A DNA stretch of 64,000 nt from Hirsutella rhossiliensis (taxonomy: Eukaryota > Ascomycota > Sordariomycetes > Hypocreales > Ophiocordycipitaceae), in the NCBI RefSeq assembly GCF_020360975.1, contig NW_025408669.1, forward strand, positions 3,162,001 through 3,226,000, written 5' to 3'. The notes beneath the pieces are model-generated. The model ran no database searches, was not told the origin of the DNA, and was given only the letters and a program-made list of their open reading frames with translations. The position numbers and the translations under genes are program-made. This document shows positions 22,093 to 32,342 of this stretch, piece by piece. How positions within the stretch are numbered: the first letter of the stretch is position 1; each line of letters starts with the position of its first letter.

Positions 22093-25000
22093 CAGATCAG
22101 CCAATTTGCTTCTGGGGCCTTGCAGCCCTTGATGACCTCGGCGATCGCATGGTCGCGAGACCTTGACGCCGCCGAGATCGGAGCAGGTAACAGAAAGGAT
22201 TGAGAGGAAAGGTAGGGAGAGAGGAGAATGATGACCGTCTAGTGGCGTGGGCAGATCCTCCGAAGAAGGAGCTCGCTTTCGCCAGCCTGACGAATTTGTC
22301 AAAGTCCTTGCCGATTGCGCGGTTGATGGCTGCAGCCGGCCAAGGTGCAAGCCGCATACGATGCCGTGGCGCAACCTTTCTGCAGTAAAAGATGTGTGCT
22401 GGCTCTTTCGTCTTCCGCACGAGCACGTCAGTCGCGCATTGTCGTGACCAAACCTTTCGTGGTAGTCAGCAAAATCCCCATCGTGGGTTCTTGCTGCAAG
22501 CAAGTTATGAAGCAGGGGCCGAGAGCGCCAATTCTGACGGACAGCTGGTTGTGGCTTTAAGCCTCAGGTCTCTGTATCGCTCCGGCGCAGAGGCTTCCCA
22601 CCAGGCCTTGAAAGCCTCTTCCGGCTGCTGTCGGGCAATCTTTCGCAGGTGCGCTAGCGTCGGGACGTTATCAGCGGGTTCTGGCAGTGATGCTCCGCCT
22701 TTGCCAGAGCATCAGCCTCCTCGTTGCCTGGGATGTCAGCATGGCCGGGGATCCAATGGACCTCCACAGCTCCGTATTTTCGCGCCAAAGATTGAAACTC
22801 AAGGAAGACCTCTTGCGAGGAGTCGCTCGGCGTGCCCCGTAAGCATGTTGCGGTCGCGAGGTTGTCGAGGCAGACAAAGATGCGGTCAGTTTCTGGAAGG
22901 CTCACCGCAGCCTTCAACCCCTCCAACGCACCTTTCGCCTCAGCGTCGAAAACCTCGGCGGGCCCGAGACGGCCCTTGTCGCGCAAGACGGTGGATCCGT
23001 CCCGATGAACAACATAGCCATATCCGGCGTGGCCTTCGGCAGAACGGGACCCGTCGGAATAGACGACCAGAGTTCGGGGCGATAGTGCCTGGAGCCAATC
23101 GCGAAATTTCTTCGCCGTCTCATTTTTCGATGCACTCTGCAGAGGCGCAGTCTGCTCTTCGACAAATCCGCGCTGCAGCAAGGCAGGCCTTGGGCAGCTT
23201 GGTAGCAATTCGTCGGAGCGCCGCAGCCTAGTCCGGAAGGGTTTTGGCTGCTTTTGGTACTTCAGCTTGATCATTTCATTCAGTATAGGGGCTTTTGGCC
23301 TCGACGTGCGCTTCACGAGCGGATGAGCTTCGTCCAGGGATTTGAGACGCGCAGCAAATGCAGTCCGGCGCGCCTCGAGCAGCAGAGGGACCGGCGGTAT
23401 CCCTGCCTCCCGGTGCAGAACATTCGTTGGTGTAGTTCTCCACACTGGCAGGATAGCCCGAAGAGATGTGTAGAGTGCCTTGCTCATCTTCTTTACGAGG
23501 TGTCCGATCCTGGACGGTCCTTCCTTGCCCGGCTTGGTCCAGCGCGGGCGCGTAGAACCAGGATACCAGACCTCCGCCGCGTAGAGCAGCACTGGAATGA
23601 CGCAAGCGCAGACCGCTCGTCGCACAGCGCTCGGTAGAGGACCATGCCTGGTGTTTGTCAGTCTCCTGAGATGGAAGGCGACTGCTTGCGCTTTGGCCGT
23701 CCATTTCTCGACATGAGTCTTGAAAGACAGAGTGCTGTCGAGCCAGACGCCGAGCCAACGCATCGCCCGGCCCGGCCGTTTCTCAAATTCGCCATGGAGC
23801 ACTGGCGGCGCCGTCTTGGGCGTCGTTCGAGAGAAGTGCATCACTTCTGTCTTCTCAGGGTCGAAGGAGATCCCGTTGGCGGCGCCCCACGATACAAGCT
23901 CACGCACATGATGAGATGCTTCGGCGGACGTCTCATCCAGGCTATCGCCGACGCAAAGGATGGCAGTGTCGTCCGCATAGCCGAAACGCCCTTTTGAGCT
24001 GCCCAAGCGGTAGATTGGTTCCGTATACAGTAGGAAGAGGATCGGCGAGACTGGCGATCCCTGTGGCAGCCCGCACTGGAGAGGCGATGAATTCGTTGCG
24101 ATATCTTGATAGCGGATGCGTGCCGACCTGTCTTGCATAAACGAGCCGACCCATCGCGCGAGGTTCGGTGGCCACCCTTGCTCCCGTAGGCGAAGGATCA
24201 ATCTGTTGCGGAGGACTGTGTCGAAGGCGCCCTGAATGTCCAAAGTCACCAATGTTGCAACCTGCTTGCAGGCAAATGCCTCCTCGATGTCATGAATCAA
24301 GGCAGCAACGAGATCCACGGCCGATCTCTTCGGGAGCGCGCCGGCTTGTTGTGGGTGTAGTACGCCGAAATGGACCGAGGCCCACGCTAGACGCCGTGCG
24401 ATGAGCCGCTCGAGGCCCTTGCCGAGACAGGACAAAAGGGAGATGGGGCGCCAAGCGCGGGGTGTAGAGAGATCCCTGCGCCCCGGCTTGGCAATCATGA
24501 CCACTTCTGCTTCTCGGAAGGGCTTCGGATGGTGGCCAATCCTGAGGCAGCCTTGATATAGCTGGTGGACGAGACTTCCGATCGCATGCCAGACAGCGCG
24601 GAGCATCCGCACCGTAATATTGTCGGGACCAGGGGACATATTCCCGGTGCGTAGCGTGGCGTCGCGGGTCTCCTCCGGAGAGACTCGGTCGGTGAAGGGT
24701 ATCGTCCTATCTGTGTTCACGGAGATCCACGGATCTGGGATGTCGTCGTTCGCCGTGCGCCGTTCCAGAGTGGCTTGTCGCAAGGCGGTGGCCTTTTCCA
24801 GCTGCGTCTCATACACTCGGTCGTCAATTTGCAGGGGAGGAGCTTGAAACGGACCTGGAGACTTCAGCCAGCGGACCGCCCTGAAGACGGAGGCGCTATC
24901 GGTGAAGCTGTCAATCAAATTACGCCAGTAAAAGCGCTTGGCCCGGCGCACCACGCTATGGAGCTCCCTCTTGGCTAGCTGTACTTCTCGGTCGAAGCCG

Positions 25001-25959
25001 AGAGAGTGAACTCTCCTCCACGCGCGGTAATTGGCCGCCGCCTTTGCGCATTCTTCAGTCCACCACCGCGCACCATGCGTAGTCTTACGGGCAGGTCGAC
25101 CGGCAGCTCTGGCTGCACAACCAAGAAGGTTCACGAGCGCCGACGCAAAGCTGTCGAGCTCGGAAGGAGATGCCGTGGTGATCGGGATGAAGGCGGCACC
25201 GGCCTCCACTAATTCAATGAATCGCTTCAATTCCTCGTCGGAGTTGAGATGGATCTTTCCTATTGGGGGTGCCAGAACTTGTCCTGGCAGCGTGATACTA
25301 AGGGTAAAATGATCGGAGCCGGTTGCTAGATGATCCTCGACAACAGCGTCGGCCAGAGGTATGTTGCAGAAGGCGAGATCAACCGTATTGCCGTGTGCGT
25401 TGGTCGGGACATCGACAGGATTCAGTAAGCCGAGTCGATTGTCCATTGCCCAAAACGCTATTTCTTCGCCGCGGTCCTCTCGTCGACCGGCCTGCCAGCT
25501 GGGATGTTTGGCATTGAAATCACCAGCAACAAGACACTTGTCCGGTACGGTCCACTGAAGCAAGATTTCAAGGGCTCCGTCGTGGTACGGCTGCCGATAG
25601 AAGTTGACGACTGTTATGCCGTTGACGGTGAGCCAAAGGATGTCACGAGTCGCCACAGGTCTCTTTTGATCAGCGACGAGACCTGCGGAACGCCGGACGT
25701 ATGTCATGACTCTCGGGCGAGTGTCGCGGCCGTCCCAGTCGTTGACGGGTGAGAAGGTGTCGTAGGCCTGATGCGTCTTAGTGAGGCATCGGCCATCTTT
25801 CAGTCCTGTCCATGGCTCCTGCAACAAGATAATGTCGTATTGTTCCGAGTCGGCCAACGCAAGGGCACAATCGTGTGCCGGCGGAATCTTGCCTACGTTG
25901 GCTTGGAAGATTCGCAAGATCCTCCTATCGCTTCGATTGCGTGGAAAACAGCGAGGCAT
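22093..25959 (-). pseudogene. LINE ORF2: AP endonuclease, reverse transcriptase, RNase H
   Basis: The frame 25959-22654 gives 1,101 aa. The N-terminal APE-type endonuclease has ILRIFQANVGK, LLQEPW, GDFNAKHPSW and SDHFTL. The reverse transcriptase has TLDIQGAFD, GLPQGSPVSP and the catalytic 'FGYADDTAIL'. A C-terminal RNase H follows (VVYSDGSRS; ALEGLKAAV; CLDNLATAT; HWIPGHADIPGNEEADAL). The tail then shifts frame at about 22665, 22560 and 22410, after which the usual C-terminal cysteine motif (LTCSCGRRKS, then HIFYC) is readable. The start overlaps the ORF1 stop as TAATG at 25961-25957, a layout used by other LINEs for stop-and-restart translation. It is probably inactive as it stands. Confidence 0.88.
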
Positions 25960-27549
25960 TAGGGTAGCGTCACAGGACTAGTGCGTCGTTTCTTCGATGG
26001 GACGACAGGGAGGAACTGGTCGCCGTCCCTTACATGCGGCGGCGTTGTGGCCACAACGATGCATGGAGTTGACGGCGCGGCTGGCTCGTAAATGGCGCCC
26101 ATGTCGGAGCTTCCATCTCCTCCAGCTGCCCGCGGCGCCGTTGACTCCAAGGGAAGTGTCTGCGGCCTGCCAGGGCTCTGATCATACTGGTCGGACACTC
26201 TGGCCTTTGGAGTCTGCCGCTTCTGCTGCGCAGAGAGCTGAACTCCCATCTGCCGTACCAGGCTCTTCTCCTCCTTCGTCAGGCGCCGGACCATGCCGTG
26301 AACGCGCTTGGGGCGGGCAGGGCATTTGGGGTCATCCGCGCAATGGGGTCCAAGGCAGTTTGCACACTGCTCAAGGGCGGTGCATTCTTGGCTACGATGG
26401 CCGGTTTTGCCACAATGCCTGCAGCGCGCCGTTCGATCGCAGCTGTGTCGAGCGTGGAAATCCCAGCACTTGTCACATTGGCTAGGAATGCTGGGCTTGT
26501 CGATATAGCGGGCGAACCGGCTGGCGCCGAACAGTCGCCAGGGTCTCTGCGTGGGTTCCAGGAAGGATACAATAAGGGTCTGGGTAGGCATATCGCCCGA
26601 GTCGTGTCGCGAGGTCCGTATGCTGATGGGCTTCAGTCCGGTTTGGCAGGCAATTTCTTCTTTGACCGCCTCATCGAAGTTGATCTCAACGCCGCGTAGG
26701 TCCGTGAGCCTACGGGGCAATCGGCTACGGCATACGAATGCCATTTCTGGCTAATCTCTACGGCCGTCGCGTCCAGATCTACGGCCCAATCCGCCTGTCG
26801 CTGCACGAGTAGTTCGCGCGTGGCCACATCCGATGCCAGGATGGCCCAACCCGTGTTTACCGGGAAGGCTGCCGGGATGCGGCGTAGGTCGATGCCGACT
26901 CTAGCGGCGATGTGGGCCCGGATAGCGTATCTTTCATGGTTTCGGGCCGGAGCATCGGCGTCAAGTCGGACAAAGACACGCAGGTCTTCCTTGGGTGGGG
27001 CCACGGGCGGTCGTCCTTGGAGACGAGTGGTGGTTTGCTGTTTTCGCTGTGGTGGGGCGGAGGCCGTAATGGCCAGCTGTCCTTGTGTCGTTTTGCCGGA
27101 TGCGAGAACGCTGCTGTACGTAGGTTTCGGTGGTTCCTCAAGGTCGGCGAGCGATTGAGTCCAGAGGTTCAGAAACTTGGTGGCAACTTGCTTTGCGATG
27201 CTATTGTGGGAGCCGGACGTGAATTGTTTGGCTGTCTGTTCGAATGATTCGCTAAAGGCCCGAAAGACTGCCAGCTTGGCATCATGGGCTGCCGTTTGGT
27301 CGCGAGCGATCTTTGTAGCCGCTTCGATGATGGAGACAGGTGCATTTTCCGTGGACCCGGTCGAACCAGGGCCATTCGGGATTATTTCCGGCTGCGTTCC
27401 TTCCGCGACGGCAGCGTTGGGCGTGTCGCTGGGAGACGTCGGTCGAGGGAGCTGCTGAGCCGCCAGGGTTGAGACATTTGGGCGAGCCTCCGCCGGAGAG
27501 GACAGTAGGTGCTGAGATGCACGGGCTGCTAGATCAGGTGGCGATTGTA

Positions 27550-30398
27550 CCCGTTGGCGGGGCCTCTGGCAGCCAACTAAGGGGCCCCTTCCCCTTAGTT
27601 GGGCCCAAAATTCCCGGACAGCCCCAAAACTCCCGGACGCGCGCCTGGTGGGCAAATCCGGGCAAATCCGGGCAAATCCGGGCAAACAGCCGCCACAGCA
27701 TCCTATGAGTGTCTAGATAAATTTTCTGGACATGCAAATTGTAGAGCCAGTTGCCCTTATTATTTGAGGCTATTGACGATGCAGAAAACACGCGTTTTGC
27801 GGCGTTGCGCGGCGTTGAGGCGCGCACCTATTACTGTTGAAGTGTGTAGCCCCGTATTCGGCTCTTCTCAGTTTATATACCTTCTTGATATGAATTCGGT
27901 GCCTGAGAAGCTCGGAAGTATTGTACGATCCCTTGAAGCCTCTTCCAACCCGGAATGAGTGGTGTTGGGGTGACCGGCGGCGACGATGGCGGAGTGGGCC
28001 CCGGCGGTGGCGATGACCCCAATACACTGTCAACCTTGTCAAAGACGGCAGTGTATAGTGTAGAATCGAGTGAGGCTTCTTGTGTGTTCTCGTCGGACGC
28101 GGGCTCGTTCGGCTCTCTCGTTTCGTGGGGCTCGGGCTGAGGCTTCTTGTCTGGCGATATGATGATCTAATAGACTGCTCTCTTTGGAGGTGAGGCCATT
28201 GAACTGACTGCAGAGGCCGCTCTGAGGCGCAAGCTCTATCAACGGCTTCTTTCTCGGCAGCTGTGCGCTGCGTGCGTGTTGTATCGATCGCGAACTGGTC
28301 TCGTGGTCTGAGGAGTCTGTTGTAAACCTCTTCGCTGCTCTCTAGGGCAAGGAATCCCTCGCTCTTCCCGACAAAGTCAAGCCATTGTTTTATAGTCAGT
28401 CTCTTCATCTTTCCGTTCACGAGCTGCACCTTGTTTTTACGGTATTCGTCAAGGAGCTGCTCTCTCTCGCGCCGTATAATGCCACGCATCGAGAGGAGCT
28501 GTTGGCGTTGATTTTTCTCTTCTTCGAGCCGAAGCGTGCGTTCACGAGATTTACGGATATCTTCTAGGCTGACGCTAGTGTAGAAAGTGCCCTTGGCAGC
28601 CTTGACGGCCCTGCCGCGCCTCGGACGGCTGCTTATCTTCTCGATGCGTTGTAGGCGGTCTTTATAGCACTTGGCCAGTGTTGAGCTAAGAAGAGATGCC
28701 TCTGTGACGGCCTGGGAGACGTTGGAAAGCCTGCCACGCGTTGGAGAGCTTAGAATCTCGTGATAACGCGTTCGAAGGTCTTGTACAGTGTCGGCAGCTT
28801 GTTGGAAGCGTGTTTCCTTAGGGAGGAGCGATGCGAACGCTGGGTTAACGGCCTGTGATACCTTCAGCTGCTCGGCCACGAGCTTCTTCATTGCCGGCTG
28901 CTCTGTGGGAGGGTAGATGCCCGTTTTTTCGAAGCCCCCTATGATATAACACGCTGCGAAGCCCTCTTTGAACCCTTCCCAGAAAGACTTGAGGAAATCG
29001 TGCCTCGTGAAGTTCAGCTCCCCTGACTCGATGAACTTATGTAGGATTTTCTGCTGTGCGTGCTTAAGAGGCTGGAAAACGCCTACATCGAGCGGCTGAA
29101 GGATATGCGTTGAATGCGGAGGGAACACCGCGACGATGATGTCAAATTTGATGCAATATTGTATGAAATCGAGGCCTGTATGCCCAGTGAAGCCGTCAAT
29201 GACGAGAAGACGATGAATTCGCTCGTTTTCCGGGATAAGGCGTGGCTCCGCCTCGAGGAAGGGATATTCGGGCTCTCTACACCACTCATCTACACCGAAC
29301 CACTCCTCAAGGGTCTTTCCGGTGCGTTGGGCACGGGCAGACCGCTTCCAAGAGCATACATTAAACTGGTGTATCCAATCAAACGTTATCTCGCTGTTGC
29401 TGAAGCCTGTGTCGGATCGTGCGAATCGTATATCGTCGGGGGCGTTGATCTCGGCCCAAGACTCGCAAGGGAAGGTCTTGAACACCAGCCAAGCCGGAAT
29501 CGTGTCTCCAACCGCGTTGGCAGCGGCAATAAGCGTGCAAGACTCGCGATTCCCTGGGTCAGAGACTTGAGGGCGTTGATGACGCGTTGTACGCACTATA
29601 ACGACGTGAATGCGTTCTCGTAGACTTCCAATACGGATGCCGCACTCGTCTTCGTTCCAGACCTCTGAGGGGCCGATTCCGTACGAGCTGATGATCTCCT
29701 TGAGCCTCGAGAAGAACTTCTCGACGTATGACACATCGTTGGCCTCAAATACCTTCCTGGACTTCTCTACGGCCTTTAAATATGTGGTTCGAAGCTCTGG
29801 GTGGTCTTGAAGCCAACGATGATACCAGTTTTTGCCTGGTGGCTTCGCATTGGGGTTACGACGCTGAAGGAGCGTTAGAGCGGCCGATTCGACCTGTATC
29901 TTGCTCGCTGGGAAGCCAGAGCGTTGTAGCCATGTCACATAGGCGGCGATGGCATCATCTTCGTCGTCTGAGAGCAGCCTTGGCCGGCCACGGCTTCGAA
30001 CGCGACCCTGAAGCCATCGTGGATGCCGCTTGACGCCGTCGTGTACCGTAGAGCTCGGTACGCCGAAGATCTGAGCCGCCTGCCGTATTGTGACTGTGTT
30101 GGGGAGCGCCCGGCGCGTCTGACGGCGCCGCCCTTGTGCGATGGCATCGCGAGAGTCTATAACTAGCTCCACAGCCCTTGACGTGGCCGTCGGCTCAAGC
30201 CCGACGTATTGAGACATTGAAACACGTGCTGCGCATCACGCGTTCTTGTGTTTTGGTGGGAATGCGCAGTAATTACGAAGCAACTACGATAGCGGGGCTG
30301 TAGGCGCGCGTCCGGGAGTTTTGGGGCTGTCCGGGAATTTTGGGCCCAACTAAGGGGAAGGGGCCCCTTAGTTGGCTGCCAGAGGCCCCGCCAACGGG
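27550..30398 (-). mobile_element. pogo/Fot1-type DNA transposon, intact, 2,849 bp
   Basis: A Tc1-mariner-superfamily element with terminal inverted repeats of 96 bp (27550-27645 and 30303-30398), identical by eye. They start CCCGTTGGCGGGGCCTCTGG. The TA duplication is at 27548-27549 and 30399-30400. Each terminal repeat contains an internal palindrome, caactaagggg…ccccttagttg. Three aatccgggc repeats follow the left repeat. The transposase is open over its full length, so the element could be active. Confidence 0.95.
27770..30217 (-). CDS. pogo/Fot1-type DDE transposase
   Basis: Cut-and-paste transposase of the surrounding element, 815 aa, no frame break. Residues about 35-60 are a helix-turn-helix (VTIRQAAQIFGVPSSTVHDG) and 85-150 a CENP-B/Tc5-type DNA-binding domain (NWYHRWLQDHPEL). 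The DDE core follows: D190 in WNEDECGI, D341 in LLVIDGFTGHTG, D377 in LQPLDVGVF. The D341-D377 gap of 35 residues is typical of the group. After about residue 560 a basic, coiled region gives way to low-complexity sequence that looks non-coding, so the true C-terminus may come earlier or follow an intron. All catalytic residues are present. Confidence 0.9.
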   Translation of the reverse strand: MSQYVGLEPTATSRAVELVIDSRDAIAQGRRRQTRRALPNTVTIRQAAQIFGVPSSTVHDGVKRHPRWLQGRVRSRGRPRLLSDDEDDAIAAYVTWLQRSGFPASKIQVESAALTLLQRRNPNAKPPGKNWYHRWLQDHPELRTTYLKAVEKSRKVFEANDVSYVEKFFSRLKEIISSYGIGPSEVWNEDECGIRIGSLRERIHVVIVRTTRHQRPQVSDPGNRESCTLIAAANAVGDTIPAWLVFKTFPCESWAEINAPDDIRFARSDTGFSNSEITFDWIHQFNVCSWKRSARAQRTGKTLEEWFGVDEWCREPEYPFLEAEPRLIPENERIHRLLVIDGFTGHTGLDFIQYCIKFDIIVAVFPPHSTHILQPLDVGVFQPLKHAQQKILHKFIESGELNFTRHDFLKSFWEGFKEGFAACYIIGGFEKTGIYPPTEQPAMKKLVAEQLKVSQAVNPAFASLLPKETRFQQAADTVQDLRTRYHEILSSPTRGRLSNVSQAVTEASLLSSTLAKCYKDRLQRIEKISSRPRRGRAVKAAKGTFYTSVSLEDIRKSRERTLRLEEEKNQRQQLLSMRGIIRREREQLLDEYRKNKVQLVNGKMKRLTIKQWLDFVGKSEGFLALESSEEVYNRLLRPRDQFAIDTTRTQRTAAEKEAVDRACASERPLQSVQWPHLQREQSIRSSYRQTRSLSPSPTKRESRTSPRPTRTHKKPHSILHYTLPSLTRLTVYWGHRHRRGPLRHRRRRSPQHHSFRVGRGFKGSYNTSELLRHRIHIKKVYKLRRAEYGATHFNSNRCAPQRRATPQNACFLHRQ

Positions 30399-30591
30399 TA
30401 TGTCGACAGCACAGGGAGCGGCGCGCGAACCTGAGGCTGGTGCCATGGCCGCTGCCGGCGCTTTCGCGCGGCGCTGTTGCGGAATTTTCAAGAGCACTGT
30501 TAAGCGAAAAGCTGTATGGATAGGCTACTTCCTTAACACTTGCGTGCCAAGAAAGTAAAAATGCAGGGAAGGGTTACGTTCTACTATAGTT

Positions 30592-31019
30592 CTTCATATT
30601 TCTTTACTCTGGGGTAGGTGTGGCTCTTGATTGCCATCATGGCAGAGCCTGAAGTGGCGCCTCCGGCCGACGTGGGGGCGGGGCTGGATCCAACTAGCCC
30701 GTCGCCATTGACGCGTCCGACGCGAGGGATGACGCCCAGCGCACGAGTGCAGGATACGTTACTGTCGATGGACTGTTATTCTGGTACTCATGAGGTAGGG
30801 GCAGCACAAGAAAGGATAAAAATGCATAATCTAGCTAGAAAGAATCGGCCACAGGGTCCTATTTATGCCGTAGTCAGGGGGACCCTCAGGTGACTTACAT
30901 AGGCACCAAACTGGCCCCATACGTGAGGTTTTTATGGGTCCCCGATACATGGCCTCATAATGATCCTTCAGGTGGCCCTCCCTTGATCCTTCAGGTGACC
31001 TACTAACAGCGGTGCCTAT
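30592..31019. other. Spacer between two LINEs
   Basis: About 430 bp with one 91-aa frame (30618-30893) lacking motifs. A near-perfect repeat, gatccttcaggtg(g/a)cc, occurs twice near 30962 and 30986. Nothing else is recognised. Confidence 0.4.
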
Positions 31020-31103
31020 ACTAGCCGACAGTTACGATCGCTGGAAAATGCGACCGCGAGAGCTCCCAAGCGTGTCTCGACCCGAACGACGCGAGTCATA
31101 TCG

Positions 31104-32342
31104 GTGGGCAACGATAGCGAAAGAGGCGACGAGGTGAAGTCACGCAGCAATGTGGAGACCGCCAAATCGATGATGCAGAGGGTTCCAGAGATGCTGGCGA
31201 AGATGGGAAGTGAGATGGTGGAGCTGAAACATCGAGTATCCGAGCAAAGCGACACGATCAGGAAGTTGAGCGCCACGGTTTACAAGCAAAGCACTATCAT
31301 TCAGGGACAGGAAGATCTGATCCGAGGCTTGGAAGCCCAGGCCCAGGAATCCAAGGAAGAGTTTCGACGTAAGAGCGAAGAGCACGACAAGGAAATGAAA
31401 CAGGAGCACCGGGATCTTAAGAGAGAATTGGTCGGAGTGAAAGAGCAGCTAAATCAGCTGATGCAAAAGCTGGATGTATCGGGCGAGGTGGCTTTGCCAA
31501 GCGGCCCTCGAGCAACGTTTGCGGACGTCGCGCGCGCCCTGCCAAACAGCCCGCCCTCCAGTACACGCAGCATACCTGGTCCAACCAAACAGCAGACAGC
31601 CAACGATTCTGTCCATTGTACCATTGACACGTCTCGTGTAAGTGAGTCGAACAGGAACAAAGCGCAAATCGGGCAGATACGACAGGCCATCGAGGTTGAG
31701 ATGAGAGCGAAGAACGGACATGAGACCTGGAGGTGCGCCGCAGTTGTGAGAGAATCCCGGAACGCCGACCGAGTCAAGATCGTCTGCAGAGACGAAGCCG
31801 AGCTTCAGCTGGTCAAAGAGGCGGCGCAGAAGACAGCCGTGGAGGGAGCGCGAGTCATGAGAGACCAGCTGTATCCGGTCCGGGTCGACAACGCCAACCG
31901 GACAGCAATCCTCGACGCGGAGGGCAATATCCTGCCTGGAGCGATAGAAGCCTTGAGTGCCGAAAACAGAGTGACCATTGGCAAGATTTCCTGGCTGAGC
32001 AAACGAGAGTCTGGTAAAGCCTACGGATCCATGGTAGTATACGTCACCAAGAAAAGCGATGCAGAAAGGCTTCTGGACGGTGACTACTTTGACCTAGCGG
32101 GAGAGTCGGCCACCACTTATATGTTCGAGCCAAGAACGGGACCGATCCAATGCTTCAATTGCCAGGATATCGGTCACAAAGCATATTCATGCAAGAAGCA
32201 GCGGACATGCGGCAAGTGCGCAAACGCTGGGCATCACCACCGAGAGTGCACAGCGATTGAGCCAAAATGCGTCCCGTGCGGCGGACCGCATGAGTCGTTT
32301 AGCTGGAAGTGCAGGATGAGGAACCCGAGCAGTGATGCTTGA
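31104..32342 (+). CDS. LINE ORF1 protein (coiled coil plus zinc knuckles), intact
   Basis: A 412-aa nucleic-acid-binding protein of a non-LTR retrotransposon. Residues about 15-130 form a long coiled coil (VSEQSDTIRKLSATVYKQST, EEHDKEMKQEHRDLKRELVG). Residues 165-330 are the central RNA-binding-like part (YGSMVVYVTKKSDAERLLDG). The C-terminus has three zinc knuckles: CFNCQDIGHKAYSC, CGKCANAGHHHREC and C-x2-C-x3-H-x5-C. The end overlaps the ORF2 start by 8 nt (ATGCTTGA, 32335-32342), suggesting coupled translation. The start is uncertain because the upstream frame is open. Confidence 0.88.
   Translation: MGNDSERGDEVKSRSNVETAKSMMQRVPEMLAKMGSEMVELKHRVSEQSDTIRKLSATVYKQSTIIQGQEDLIRGLEAQAQESKEEFRRKSEEHDKEMKQEHRDLKRELVGVKEQLNQLMQKLDVSGEVALPSGPRATFADVARALPNSPPSSTRSIPGPTKQQTANDSVHCTIDTSRVSESNRNKAQIGQIRQAIEVEMRAKNGHETWRCAAVVRESRNADRVKIVCRDEAELQLVKEAAQKTAVEGARVMRDQLYPVRVDNANRTAILDAEGNILPGAIEALSAENRVTIGKISWLSKRESGKAYGSMVVYVTKKSDAERLLDGDYFDLAGESATTYMFEPRTGPIQCFNCQDIGHKAYSCKKQRTCGKCANAGHHHRECTAIEPKCVPCGGPHESFSWKCRMRNPSSDA

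Larger units (their letters stand above)
25959..30497 (-). pseudogene. LINE ORF1 (gag-like, zinc knuckles), interrupted by pogo
   Basis: ORF1 starts on the minus strand at 30497 (or at the in-frame ATG at 30446). It is interrupted after 30399 by the pogo element and resumes at 27547 in the same frame (VDI, then QSPPDLAARASQHL). A single-base break at about 26725, in a run of four C, then shifts it to the 26744-25959 frame. The C-terminal half has three zinc knuckles (CDKCWDFHARHSC, CRHCGKTGHRSQEC, CANCLGPHCADDPKC). The first 17 or so residues of the long frame that begins at 27685 are translated transposon terminus and not part of the protein. Role: RNA binding and particle formation. Confidence 0.82.
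21877..30575 (-). mobile_element. Tad1-type LINE, near full length, split by a pogo element
   Basis: A second LINE family, on the minus strand. It is flanked by the direct repeat acgttctactatagtt at 21861-21876 and 30576-30591. Its 3' end is a pentanucleotide run, (taaac)n on the element strand, so the last few bases of the duplication are ambiguous. Without the pogo insertion (27550-30398 plus one TA) the element is about 5.85 kb, the usual full-length size. It carries ORF1 (gag-like) and ORF2 (endonuclease, reverse transcriptase, RNase H). Both have single-base frame breaks. Confidence 0.88.

Noticed and set aside
27547..27685. N-terminal part of the 350-aa frame starting at 27685
   Set aside because: It is translation of the pogo terminal repeat. 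The real ORF1 start lies beyond the transposon at 30497 or 30446.
29114..29623. 169-aa plus-strand frame
   Set aside because: It lies antisense to the DDE core of the pogo transposase and has no motif.
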